A stretch of DNA of 12,874 bases from assembly GCA_023266245.1 (NCBI GenBank), contig JAHFRO010000064.1:1-12874 (forward strand), given 5' to 3'. The translations under genes and the position numbers were made by a program. Each line of letters starts with the position of its first letter. Within the stretch, counting starts at the first letter, position 1. Positions 7,084-12,874 of this stretch are shown here, in pieces. Below the pieces are notes generated by a model that saw only the letters and a list, made by a program, of their open reading frames with translations, searched no databases and had not been told where the DNA came from. This DNA is from Betaproteobacteria bacterium. Lineage in GTDB: Bacteria > Pseudomonadota > Gammaproteobacteria > Burkholderiales > SG8-41.

Positions 7084-7368
7084 ATGACCAAATCCGAGTT
7101 GATCGCGAAGCTCGCGGCGCGCTACCCGCAGCTGGTAGCGAAGGATGCAGAACTCGCGGTAAAGATGATTCTCGACGCAATGGCGAAAAGTCTGGCCCAG
7201 GGCCAGCGCATAGAGATCAGGGGCTTCGGCAGTTTCGGCCTCAATTACCGGCCGCCGCGCACCGGGCGCAACCCGAAGTCGGGAGAAAAGGTGCAGGTGC
7301 CCGCCAAATACGTTCCGCACTTCAAGGCAGGGAAGGAATTACGCGAACGCGTGGATGTCAAGAAATAA
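7084..7368 (+). CDS. ihfB: Integration host factor subunit beta
   Basis: This DNA-bending protein of the HU/IHF family has 94 residues. It forms a heterodimer with IhfA and acts in nucleoid structure, transcription and recombination. The N-terminal helical part MTKSELIAKLA is typical. The beta-arm region has RIEIRGFGSFG followed by RPPRTGRNPKSGE, with the intercalating proline of the NPKSG turn. KYVPHFKAGKELRERV at the end identifies the beta rather than the alpha subunit. The ATG at 7084 has a good ribosome binding site (AAGGA, about 7 nt upstream). The spacing of 9 nt from rpsA matches the conserved rpsA-ihfB pair. A strong terminator follows at 7404-7435. Confidence 0.96.
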   Translation: MTKSELIAKLAARYPQLVAKDAELAVKMILDAMAKSLAQGQRIEIRGFGSFGLNYRPPRTGRNPKSGEKVQVPAKYVPHFKAGKELRERVDVKK

Positions 7369-7403
7369 CAACGACACACGACTTAGGCATCGTTTGTCTG
7401 CGG

Positions 7404-7435
7404 CGGCATAATCGAAAGATCATGCCGTTTTTTTT
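7404..7435 (+). terminator. Intrinsic terminator after ihfB
   Basis: The stem CGGCAT (7404-7409) pairs with ATGCCG (7422-7427). After one A-C mismatch, ATC pairs with GAT around a GAAA tetraloop (7414-7417). Eight T follow (7428-7435). This is a textbook Rho-independent terminator ending the rpsA-ihfB unit, 35 nt after the ihfB stop. Of the 130-nt gap, the remaining 63 nt before lapA contain no promoter I can support. Confidence 0.85.
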
Positions 7436-7498
7436 GTTCAGAATCCGGATACATACCTATTTCCGGGCCGCTGCGGCGGGTGACAGAGGGAGTCGGCT

Positions 7499-7795
7499 AT
7501 GCGCTACCTGCTCTGGGTAATCAAGTTCGTCCTCTTCGTGCTGGTGCTCTCGTTCGCCGTCAAGAACACCGATACGGTGACTGTGCGCTATTATCTGGGC
7601 AACGAGTGGCAGGCGCCGTTGATCTTCGTATTGCTGGTGTCCTTCTGTGCCGGGATCGCGGTCGGCATCTTCGCGGGCCTCACACAGGTGTTCCGGCAGC
7701 AGCGCGAGATCGCCGCGCTCAAACGCAAGCTGCGTGAAATCAACCACAGAGGCACGGAGATCACAGAGAAAACTGCAAGAGTGATTGAAGGTTGA
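7499..7795 (+). CDS. lapA: Lipopolysaccharide assembly protein A (LapA/YciS family)
   Basis: This small inner-membrane protein of 98 residues has two membrane segments (about 5-21 and 38-60). They are separated by the short loop KNTDTVTVRYYLGNEWQ and followed by a basic, coil-prone cytoplasmic tail. In E. coli, LapA partners LapB in LPS assembly and is encoded next to lapB and pyrF, as here. The ATG at 7499 follows GGGAG at about 7 nt. From about residue 82 onward the tail (NHRGTEITEK...) is encoded by the left arm of an intergenic repeat (7742-7768). The native C-terminus may therefore have been replaced or extended by repeat insertion. The assignment rests on topology, length and the neighbouring lapB; the sequence of this family is weakly conserved. 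Confidence 0.87.
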   Translation: MRYLLWVIKFVLFVLVLSFAVKNTDTVTVRYYLGNEWQAPLIFVLLVSFCAGIAVGIFAGLTQVFRQQREIAALKRKLREINHRGTEITEKTARVIEG

Positions 7796-7889
7796 ATTCG
7801 TGAAACGCCCATGCTGATTACCTTTGTTGCAAGTGCAGCGGAATTCGAGGGGAACAATAAAACTCTGTATGCTCTGTGTCTCTGTGGTG
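7742..7889. repeat. Inverted repeat spanning the end of lapA and the lapA-lapB gap, unit CACAGAG
   Basis: The left arm (7743-7768) holds three units related to CACAGAG at 8-9-nt spacing. The right arm (7863-7888) is its reverse complement at 21 of 26 positions. The left arm lies inside the lapA reading frame. The right arm ends 25 nt before the lapB ATG. The 94-nt centre holds two GAATTC palindromes and a CTGCA/TGCAG pair but no gene. The unit is the same family as the left half element after aroA (4546-4568). Confidence 0.83.
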
Positions 7890-7913
7890 AAAATTTAGAT
7901 TCAACAACGCGCG

Positions 7914-9089
7914 ATGGAAATTGAATACTGGTGGCTGCTCGCGTTGCCGCTGTTCTTTGCGCTCGGCTGGCTCGCAGCGCGCATCGATATCAAGCAGCTC
8001 CTGTCGGAATCCCGGGCGCTGCCGATGTCGTACTTCAAGGGCCTCAACTTCCTGCTCAACGAGCAGCCGGACAAGGCGATCGAGGCCTTCATCGAGGTGG
8101 TCAAGGTCGATCCCCAGACCATCGAGCTGCACTTCGCGCTGGGGAGCTTGTTCCGGCGCCGCGGCGAGGTCGAGCGCGCGATCCGCATGCACCAGAACCT
8201 GGTCGAGCGTCCCGATCTCGCGTCCGCGCAGAAGCTGCACGCGCTGTTTGAGCTCGCGCAGGATTACTTCAAGGCCGGGCTGCTCGACCGGGCCGAGGAG
8301 CTGTTCCTCAAGCTTGAGGGCACGGCGCATGCCGAGGAGGCGCTCAAATTCCTGCTCGAGATCTACGAGCAGGAAAAGGAGTGGCACAAGACGATCGTCA
8401 TTGCCGGGAAACTGGAAACGGTGACCGGGCGCTCGCATCAGAAGGAGATCGCCAACTTCTATTGCGAGCTCGCAACCAACGAGATGATGCAGTCGCGCCC
8501 GGAGGCGGCGCGCCCGCATCTGGCGGAGGCCCTCGCGCATCACCGGCTATGCGTGCGGGCGAACCTGCTGCTGGGCGACCTCGAGTTCGCCGCGGGCCGG
8601 CCGGAGGCGGCGGTCGAGGCCTGGAAACGGATCGAAAGCCAGAACCCGGCCTACCTCGCGCTGGTGGCGGAGCGGCTCTACAACGCGTTCAAGCAGCGCG
8701 GCAAGGTCGAGGAGGGGGTCAACCTGATGCGCGGCTATCTCGCCAAGTATCCGTCGCTCGACCTGCTCAACATGGTGTTCCAGGGGACGCTGGAGAGCCA
8801 GGGCACCGAGCCGGCGTACCGGCTGGTGCGCGACGAGCTGCGGCGCACCCCGACCCTGCTCGGGCTCGACAAGCTGCTCGAGGCCCAGCTGCTCGAGGCA
8901 CCGCTCGAGCGCCGCCGCGATCTTGAGCTGATCAAGGAGCTCGTCAACCAGCACACCCGCAGCCTCGCCATGTACAAGTGCGACAACTGCGGCTTCCGCG
9001 CCCGCCAGTTCTACTGGCACTGCCCGGCGTGCGCGGCGTGGGAGACCTACTCTCCGCGCCGCACCGAGGAAGCGAAGCTACCGGCATGA
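7914..9089 (+). CDS. lapB: Lipopolysaccharide assembly protein B (LapB/YciM), TPR protein
   Basis: LapB is a membrane-anchored adaptor. In E. coli it works with FtsH to control degradation of LpxC, and so the rate of LPS synthesis. This copy has 391 residues, the usual length. One N-terminal membrane segment (about 5-20) is followed by TPR repeats. The second of these, near residues 67-100, has LHFALGSLFRRRGEVERAIRMHQNL, written here in part only: GSLFRRRGEVERAIR. The C-terminus has a rubredoxin-like metal knuckle with cysteines 356, 359, 370 and 373 (CDNC and CPAC), which is essential in the E. coli protein. The ATG at 7914 has no clear Shine-Dalgarno sequence because a repeat arm sits just upstream. 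The stop overlaps the pyrF start (ATGA), indicating translational coupling. Confidence 0.95.
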   Translation: MEIEYWWLLALPLFFALGWLAARIDIKQLLSESRALPMSYFKGLNFLLNEQPDKAIEAFIEVVKVDPQTIELHFALGSLFRRRGEVERAIRMHQNLVERPDLASAQKLHALFELAQDYFKAGLLDRAEELFLKLEGTAHAEEALKFLLEIYEQEKEWHKTIVIAGKLETVTGRSHQKEIANFYCELATNEMMQSRPEAARPHLAEALAHHRLCVRANLLLGDLEFAAGRPEAAVEAWKRIESQNPAYLALVAERLYNAFKQRGKVEEGVNLMRGYLAKYPSLDLLNMVFQGTLESQGTEPAYRLVRDELRRTPTLLGLDKLLEAQLLEAPLERRRDLELIKELVNQHTRSLAMYKCDNCGFRARQFYWHCPACAAWETYSPRRTEEAKLPA

Positions 9090-9781
9090 GCGATCCGCGC
9101 ATCATCGTTGCGCTCGATTACCCCGACGCCGCCAGCGCGCTCAAGCTGGCGGCGCGCCTCGATCCCAAGCTGTCCCGGCTGAAGATCGGCAATGAGCTCT
9201 ACACTGCGGCCGGCCCCGCTCTGGTTGAAAAACTCCGGCAATCCGGCTTCGCTATCTTCCTCGACCTCAAATACCACGACATTCCGAATACGGTCACCGC
9301 GGCCTGCGACGCGGCGGCGGAGCTTGGGGTATGGATGGTGAACGTGCACGCGCTCGGCGGGCGCGCCATGATGGCCGCCGCGCGCGAGGCGCTGGCGCGC
9401 CGCAAGGCGGCGCCCAAACTCGTCGCAGTGACCCTGCTTACGAGCATCGGCGCCGCTGACATGGAGGAAATTGGACTTGCCGGCGTCCCTCAGGAGGCCG
9501 TCGTAAGGCTTGCGAGGCTCGCGCAAGCCTGCGGTCTCGACGGTGTGGTGTGTTCGGCGCAGGAGGCAGGGACGTTGCGCCGGCAATGCGGGAAACCATT
9601 CTGCCTGGTGACACCCGGTATCCGTCCGGCGGGGGCCGCTCGGGATGACCAGCAGCGCGTTGCCACGCCGCGCCAGGCGATCGCCAACGGCGCGGACTAT
9701 CTCGTCATCGGCCGGCCCATCACGCGTGCCGCCGATCCCCTCGCGGCCGTGCGCAAGATAAGCGAGGAGATCGCGCAGTGA
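9086..9781 (+). CDS. pyrF: Orotidine 5'-phosphate decarboxylase
   Basis: PyrF decarboxylates OMP to UMP, the last step of de novo pyrimidine synthesis. The product is 231 residues, normal for the bacterial enzyme. The catalytic DLKYHDI motif is at 60-66 (D60, K62, D65). PGIRP and the phosphate-binding VIGRPIT lie near the end. The frame is open further upstream, but MSDPRIIVALD matches the usual N-terminus, and ATG 9086 overlaps the lapB stop by 4 nt. The lapA-lapB-pyrF order is also found in E. coli. The stop codon lies inside a promoter-like sequence for hldA. Confidence 0.96.
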   Translation: MSDPRIIVALDYPDAASALKLAARLDPKLSRLKIGNELYTAAGPALVEKLRQSGFAIFLDLKYHDIPNTVTAACDAAAELGVWMVNVHALGGRAMMAAAREALARRKAAPKLVAVTLLTSIGAADMEEIGLAGVPQEAVVRLARLAQACGLDGVVCSAQEAGTLRRQCGKPFCLVTPGIRPAGAARDDQQRVATPRQAIANGADYLVIGRPITRAADPLAAVRKISEEIAQ

Positions 9782-9806
9782 GAACAAGGATGCGCGGCGC
9801 TACAAT
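9778..9806 (+). promoter_or_regulatory. Sigma70-type promoter candidate for hldA
   Basis: GTGAGA (9778-9783, four of six matches to TTGACA) and TACAAT (9801-9806, five of six to TATAAT) are 17 nt apart. The -35 hexamer overlaps the pyrF stop. Initiation would fall near 9813, giving a short leader of about 24 nt to the ATG at 9837, with AAGGA at 9822-9826 as ribosome binding site. Confidence 0.42.
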
Positions 9807-9820
9807 GGGAGCCTGTTCCA

Positions 9821-9924
9821 GAAGGATGAAAGCAGAATGATGAAGGCAGAAGGCAAAAGGAGGAAGGGAAGTTTCGCGGTGCAGCGCACCGGGAAATCAT
9901 CCTTCATCCCTCATCCCTCATCCC
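9821..9924. repeat. Inverted heptad array at the 5' end of hldA
   Basis: Seven heptads related to GAAGGCA/GAAGGAT run from 9821 to 9869. Four heptads TCATCCT/TCATCCC run from 9897 to 9924 and are complementary to the GGATGA-type units of the left arm. The centre contains a perfect small hairpin, CGGTGC-AGC-GCACCG (9877-9891). The same unit family recurs at 10829-10957. As read here the element lies largely within the hldA reading frame. Confidence 0.86.
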
Positions 9925-10862
9925 TCAAAAAGGCTCGCGTGCTGGTGGTGGGTGACGCCATGCTCGACCGTTACTGGTTCGGCGAGGTCGGGCGCATCTC
10001 TCCCGAGGCGCCGGTACCCATCGTCAAGATCGAAAAGGTGGACGAGCGGCCGGGAGGCGCAGCCAATGTCGCGCGCAATGCGGCGGCGCTGGGCGCCCAG
10101 GTGAGCCTGCTCTCCGTGATCGGGATGGATGAAGCAGGCACGCGGCTCAAGCGCCTGCTCAGGAAAGAGCGCATCGAAGCGCAGCTGCACCGCGATCGCA
10201 GCATCACGACCACCGTCAAGCTGCGCATCATCGGGCGGCACCAGCAGCTGCTGCGGGCGGACTTCGAGACCCTGCCCGGCCACGAAGTCCTCGCCTCGAA
10301 GCTGCGCAACTTCGGCGAGATGCTGCGCCAGGCGGACGTCGTGATTCTGTCCGATTACGGCAAGGGCGGCCTCACGCACATCGCCAGGATGATCGGCATG
10401 GCGCGCCGCGCCGGCAAGCCCGTATTGGTTGATCCCAAAGGCGAGGACTATTCGCGCTATCGCGGCGCAACCGTCGTCACGCCGAACCGCGCCGAGTTCC
10501 GGCAGGTGTCAGGCCCCTGGAAGAACGAGCGCGAGTTCACCGAACGCGCCCAGCGGCTGCGGCGCAAGCTCAAGGTCGAGGCGCTGCTGATCACGCGCAG
10601 CGAAGAAGGCATGACGCTCTTCCAGGACGGCACGCGGCTCCACGTTGCCGCGCAGGCGCGCGAAGTGTACGACGTCAGCGGCGCGGGGGATACCGTGATC
10701 GCCACGCTGGGGGTGGCGCTCGCAAGCGGTGCGCGTATGACGGAGGCGGTGCGGCTCGCCAACCGCGCCGCCGGCATCGTGGTCGGCAAGTTCGGCACCG
10801 CCGTGGTACGCCCCGAAGAGCTCTTCGGGAGGGATGAGGGCGGAGGGCGGAGGGATGAATAA
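9837..10862 (+). CDS. hldA: D-glycero-beta-D-manno-heptose-7-phosphate kinase (kinase-only form)
   Basis: The enzyme phosphorylates heptose 7-phosphate at C1 on the way to ADP-heptose for the LPS inner core. The protein is a PfkB/ribokinase-family kinase of 341 residues. VLVVGDAMLDRYW opens the fold, RPGGAANVARNAAALGA is the substrate region, and DVSGAGDT (279-286) carries the catalytic Asp D285. The adenylyltransferase domain of E. coli HldE (477 residues) is missing, so a separate hldC should exist elsewhere. The start is uncertain. ATG 9837/9840 fits the promoter and AAGGA. GTG 9879 lies in a hairpin, and GTG 9939 (AAAAAGG at 5 nt) would remove the first strand's lead-in. With the early starts, about 30 N-terminal residues, including SFIPHPSSL, are repeat-encoded. 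The C-terminal GRDEGGGRRDE is also repeat-encoded. hldD follows. Confidence 0.93.
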   Translation: MMKAEGKRRKGSFAVQRTGKSSFIPHPSSLKKARVLVVGDAMLDRYWFGEVGRISPEAPVPIVKIEKVDERPGGAANVARNAAALGAQVSLLSVIGMDEAGTRLKRLLRKERIEAQLHRDRSITTTVKLRIIGRHQQLLRADFETLPGHEVLASKLRNFGEMLRQADVVILSDYGKGGLTHIARMIGMARRAGKPVLVDPKGEDYSRYRGATVVTPNRAEFRQVSGPWKNEREFTERAQRLRRKLKVEALLITRSEEGMTLFQDGTRLHVAAQAREVYDVSGAGDTVIATLGVALASGARMTEAVRLANRAAGIVVGKFGTAVVRPEELFGRDEGGGRRDE

Positions 10863-10957
10863 GCCAAGGATGAAGGCAGAAGGCGGAAAGATGAAGGAAA
10901 AGCTTGCAGGAACCGGTTTGCGGTTTTCCTCATCCTTCATCCCTCATCCCTCATCCC
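10829..10957. repeat. Inverted heptad array between hldA and hldD
   Basis: The left side has about ten purine-rich heptads (GAGGGAT, GAGGGCG, GAAGGCA, GAAAGAT and similar) from 10829 to 10899, with a one-base phase slip near 10864. The right side has four heptads TCATCCT/TCATCCC from 10930 to 10957. The centre has AGGAACCG facing CGGTTTTCCT, so the hairpin can continue inward. The hldA stop codon lies within the left array. The right array ends 7 nt before the upstream ATG at 10965. It fills essentially all of the gap. Confidence 0.86.
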
Positions 10958-10979
10958 TTAATACATGGAGCGTCAGCGC

Positions 10980-11981
10980 ATGTATTACGTTGTGACCGGA
11001 GCGGCAGGTTTCATCGGCTCCAACCTCGTAAAGGCGCTCAACGAGCGCGGGGTGACCGACATCATCGCCGTGGACGATCTCAAGCACGGCGAGAAGTTCG
11101 TCAACCTCGTCGACTGCGAAATCGCCGACTATCTGGACAAGGACGAGTTTGTCGAGAAGCTCGAAGAGGGGGGGTTCGACGGCGCGCTCGGCGCGATCCT
11201 GCACCAGGGTGCTTGCTCGGACACGACCGAGACCGACGGCCGCTACCTGATGGAGAACAACTACCGCTACTCGCAGCAGCTGCTCGACTACTGCATCGGC
11301 GACGAAGTGCATTTCATCTACGCCTCCTCCGCCGCGATCTACGGCGCGAGCCGCGAGTTCCGCGAAGCGCGCGAGTGCGAGATGCCGCTCAACATCTACG
11401 GCTACTCCAAGTTCCTGCTCGACCAGCTGGTGCGGCGGCGCTTCGAGGAGCGCACCGCCCAGATCGTGGGGCTGCGCTATTTCAACGTCTATGGGGAGCG
11501 CGAGCAGCACAAGGGGCGCATGGCCTCGGCGGCGTTCCACTTTTTCAACCAGTACCGCGGCGCGGACCACGTGCGGTTGTTCACCGGCAGCGGCGGCTAC
11601 GGCGACGGCGAGCAGCGCCGCGATTTCGTGTCGGTGGAGGACTGCGTCAGGGTCAACCTGTTCTTCCTCGACCACGCGGAACAGTCGGGCATCTTCAACG
11701 TCGGCACCGGCGCCGCGCAGAGCTTCAACGAGGTGGCGGTCGCCACCGTCAATGCCTGCCGCAAGGCGCGCGGCGAGACGCCGCTCACGCTCGCCGCGAT
11801 GCGCGAGCGCGGCGTCATCCAGTACATTCCCTTCCCGGAAGACCTCAAGGGCAGGTACCAGAGCTACACCCAGGCCGACCTCTCGGCGCTGCGCGCCGTC
11901 GGCTATGACACGCCGTTCCTGACCGTGGAACAGGGCGTGGTGCGCTACTGTCAGAAGTTGTTACAGAAGGTGTCGGGGTAA
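10980..11981 (+). CDS. hldD: ADP-L-glycero-D-manno-heptose 6-epimerase
   Basis: The enzyme epimerises ADP-D,D-heptose to ADP-L,D-heptose, the donor for LPS inner-core heptose. It is an extended SDR protein of 333 residues with NADP-binding TGAAGFIGSN at 6-15, YASSAAIYG, YGYSK (Y140, K144) and HKGRMAS (K178). Using ATG 10980, Y140 and K178 fall at exactly the numbers of the two catalytic residues of E. coli HldD. GGAG (10967-10970) sits 9 nt upstream. An in-frame ATG at 10965 would add five residues but has only repeat sequence before it. An insertion of about a dozen residues relative to E. coli (around RKARGETPLTLAAMRERG) makes it longer. The gene follows hldA and precedes cysM. Confidence 0.95.
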   Translation: MYYVVTGAAGFIGSNLVKALNERGVTDIIAVDDLKHGEKFVNLVDCEIADYLDKDEFVEKLEEGGFDGALGAILHQGACSDTTETDGRYLMENNYRYSQQLLDYCIGDEVHFIYASSAAIYGASREFREARECEMPLNIYGYSKFLLDQLVRRRFEERTAQIVGLRYFNVYGEREQHKGRMASAAFHFFNQYRGADHVRLFTGSGGYGDGEQRRDFVSVEDCVRVNLFFLDHAEQSGIFNVGTGAAQSFNEVAVATVNACRKARGETPLTLAAMRERGVIQYIPFPEDLKGRYQSYTQADLSALRAVGYDTPFLTVEQGVVRYCQKLLQKVSG

Positions 11982-11995
11982 ACCGCGCGATCGTC

Positions 11996-12049
11996 CCATG
12001 CGTTGATCCGCGAAGGCGTCGCGCAAACGCCTGATACAAGCATGGTTTT
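11996..12049 (+). terminator. Bulged terminator-like hairpin after hldD
   Basis: CCATGC (11996-12001) pairs with GCATGG (12040-12045). After a bulged G and a bulged A, TTG-ATC pairs with GAT and CAA. An inner stem AGGCGT (12014-12019) pairs with ACGCCT (12027-12032) around a 7-nt loop. TTTT follows (12046-12049). The T-run is short, so efficiency is uncertain. An alternative stem CGCGCAAA/TTTGCGCG (12020-12027 with 12047-12054) competes with it. Confidence 0.5.
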
Positions 12050-12063
12050 GCGCGCTGAACCCG

Positions 12064-12087
12064 CCGTATGCATCGGTTATCATACGG
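12064..12087. promoter_or_regulatory. Perfect dyad overlapping the likely cysM -10 box
   Basis: CCGTATG (12064-12070) and CATACGG (12081-12087) are perfect inverted repeats 10 nt apart, ending 2 nt before the cysM ATG. TATCAT (12078-12083) inside it matches the -10 consensus at five of six positions. A weak -35 (CTGAAC, 12055-12060) lies at 17-nt spacing. It may be an operator, or a hairpin at the start site if transcription comes from upstream. Confidence 0.4.
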
Positions 12088-12089
12088 TC

Positions 12090-12874
12090 ATGGACACCCG
12101 TTCCCTTCCGGTCTTCAAGACGCTCGAAGATTTCGTCGGCAACACGCCGCTGGTCAGGCTCAAGCGGCTTCCGGGGAAGACCAGCAACACGCTGCTGGCC
12201 AAGCTCGAGGGCGACAATCCCGCGGGCTCGGTAAAGGACCGGCCGGCGCTGTCCATGATCCAGCGCGCGCAGGAGCGCGGCGACATCAAGCCGGGCGACA
12301 CCTTGATCGAGCCCACCAGCGGCAACACCGGCATTGCGCTCGCCATGGCGGCGGCGATGATGGGCTATCGCATGATCCTGGTGATGCCCGAGCACCTGTC
12401 GCTGGAGCGGCGCCAGAGCATGGCGGCGTTCGGCGCCGAGATCATCCTTACCCCGAAGGAAGGCGGCATGGAGATGGCGCGCGACGTCGCCGAGAAAATG
12501 CGCGACGAGGGCAAGGGCGTGATCCTCGACCAGTTCGCCAACCCCGACAACCCGCTGTCGCATTACGAGGGTACCGGCCCGGAGATCTGGCGCGACACCC
12601 AGGGAAAAATCACCCACTTCGTCTCCAGCATGGGCACCACCGGCACCATCATGGGCTGCTCGCGCTTCTTCAAGGAGAAGAATCCGAAGATCCAGATCAT
12701 CGGCTGCCAGCCCACGGAAGGGTCGCAAATCCCCGGCATCCGCAAGTGGCCGCCGAAGTACCTGCCGAAAATCTGCGACTGGAAGCGGGTGGACCGCGTG
12801 ATCGAGGTGTCGCAGGCCGACGCCGAGGAGATGACGCGGCGCCTCGCGCGCGAGGAAGGCATCTTCGCCGGCAT
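12090..12874 (+). CDS. cysM: Cysteine synthase B (O-acetylserine sulfhydrylase), 3' end cut by window
   Basis: This PLP enzyme makes cysteine from O-acetylserine and sulfide or thiosulfate. The 261 codons present run off the right edge without a stop; the E. coli protein has 303 residues. The cofactor lysine is K49 in NPAGSVKDRPALSM. PLP-binding TSGNTG is at 76-81, followed by SSMGTTGTIMG. NPAGSVKDR and the run from HFVSSMGTTGTI to GIRKWPPKYLP are typical of CysM rather than CysK. The ATG at 12090 is the only good start and has no Shine-Dalgarno sequence. A dyad and likely -10 box lie immediately upstream, so a leaderless transcript is possible. hldD-cysM adjacency is common in betaproteobacteria. 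Confidence 0.95.
   Translation, partial: MDTRSLPVFKTLEDFVGNTPLVRLKRLPGKTSNTLLAKLEGDNPAGSVKDRPALSMIQRAQERGDIKPGDTLIEPTSGNTGIALAMAAAMMGYRMILVMPEHLSLERRQSMAAFGAEIILTPKEGGMEMARDVAEKMRDEGKGVILDQFANPDNPLSHYEGTGPEIWRDTQGKITHFVSSMGTTGTIMGCSRFFKEKNPKIQIIGCQPTEGSQIPGIRKWPPKYLPKICDWKRVDRVIEVSQADAEEMTRRLAREEGIFAG

Noticed and set aside
5332..7320. Long open frame on the minus strand opposite rpsA (662 codons)
   Set aside because: It is a shadow of the GC-rich rpsA frame. The translation is rich in His, Leu, Asp and Arg in a pattern typical of antisense codons, resembles no family I know, and rpsA is certain.
7436..7498. lapA promoter after the ihfB terminator
   Set aside because: TACATA and TACCTA are possible -10 boxes, but no -35 stands at acceptable spacing, so I cannot support one.
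8978..9085. Extended N-terminus for PyrF within lapB
   Set aside because: The 36 extra residues are lapB sequence in another frame. The ATGA overlap at 9086 and the family N-terminus fix the start.
10965..10979. Upstream ATG as hldD start
   Set aside because: It follows repeat sequence without a ribosome binding site. The ATG at 10980 has GGAG at 9 nt and gives catalytic residue numbers identical to E. coli HldD.
10944..11675. Minus-strand open frame opposite hldD (243 codons)
   Set aside because: It is a shadow of hldD. It would also start from repeat sequence and shows no domain.

Overview
The window is a GC-rich chromosomal segment, most likely from a betaproteobacterium. The reasons are the gene order, the protein sequences, and a stand-alone heptose kinase (HldA) in place of the bifunctional HldE of enterics. 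All thirteen protein genes lie on the + strand. They are ordinary core genes: pheA (5' end cut off), hisC, tyrA, aroA, cmk, rpsA, ihfB, lapA, lapB, pyrF, hldA, hldD and cysM (3' end cut off). I see no rRNA, tRNA, transposase, prophage, CRISPR array or defence gene.

Layout. Positions 1-4542 hold an aromatic amino acid block: prephenate dehydratase, an HisC-type aminotransferase, prephenate dehydrogenase and EPSP synthase. Positions 4605-7368 hold cmk, rpsA and ihfB (CMP kinase, ribosomal protein S1, IHF beta). Positions 7499-9781 hold lapA, lapB and pyrF, the same order as in E. coli. They encode the LPS-assembly and LpxC-control proteins plus OMP decarboxylase. Positions 9837-11981 hold hldA and hldD, for the ADP-heptose of the LPS inner core. 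cysM follows from 12090. PheA, HisC, TyrA and AroA supply the shikimate, Phe and Tyr routes. LapA/LapB and HldA/HldD both serve lipopolysaccharide.

The most unusual content is between the genes. Of ten intergenic gaps longer than 50 nt, seven contain arrays of 7-9-nt units. In six of these, purine-rich units on the left face complementary pyrimidine-rich units on the right, so the whole element can fold into a hairpin. The remaining one (aroA-cmk) looks like two half elements joined. The unit sequence differs from gap to gap but the architecture is the same. The three gaps without such an array (cmk-rpsA, ihfB-lapA, hldD-cysM) each contain a terminator-like hairpin. This suggests the units pheA-cmk, rpsA-ihfB, lapA-hldD and cysM, with the repeat elements lying only inside transcription units. 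The repeats run into coding sequence: they encode the end of LapA and both ends of HldA as read here, hold the tyrA stop codon, and supply the likely ribosome binding site of cmk.

Other points of interest are tandem hairpins between cmk and rpsA downstream of a promoter-like sequence inside cmk, and a perfect 7-bp dyad overlapping the likely -10 box of cysM. I found no new multi-gene system; the repeat elements are the main lead.
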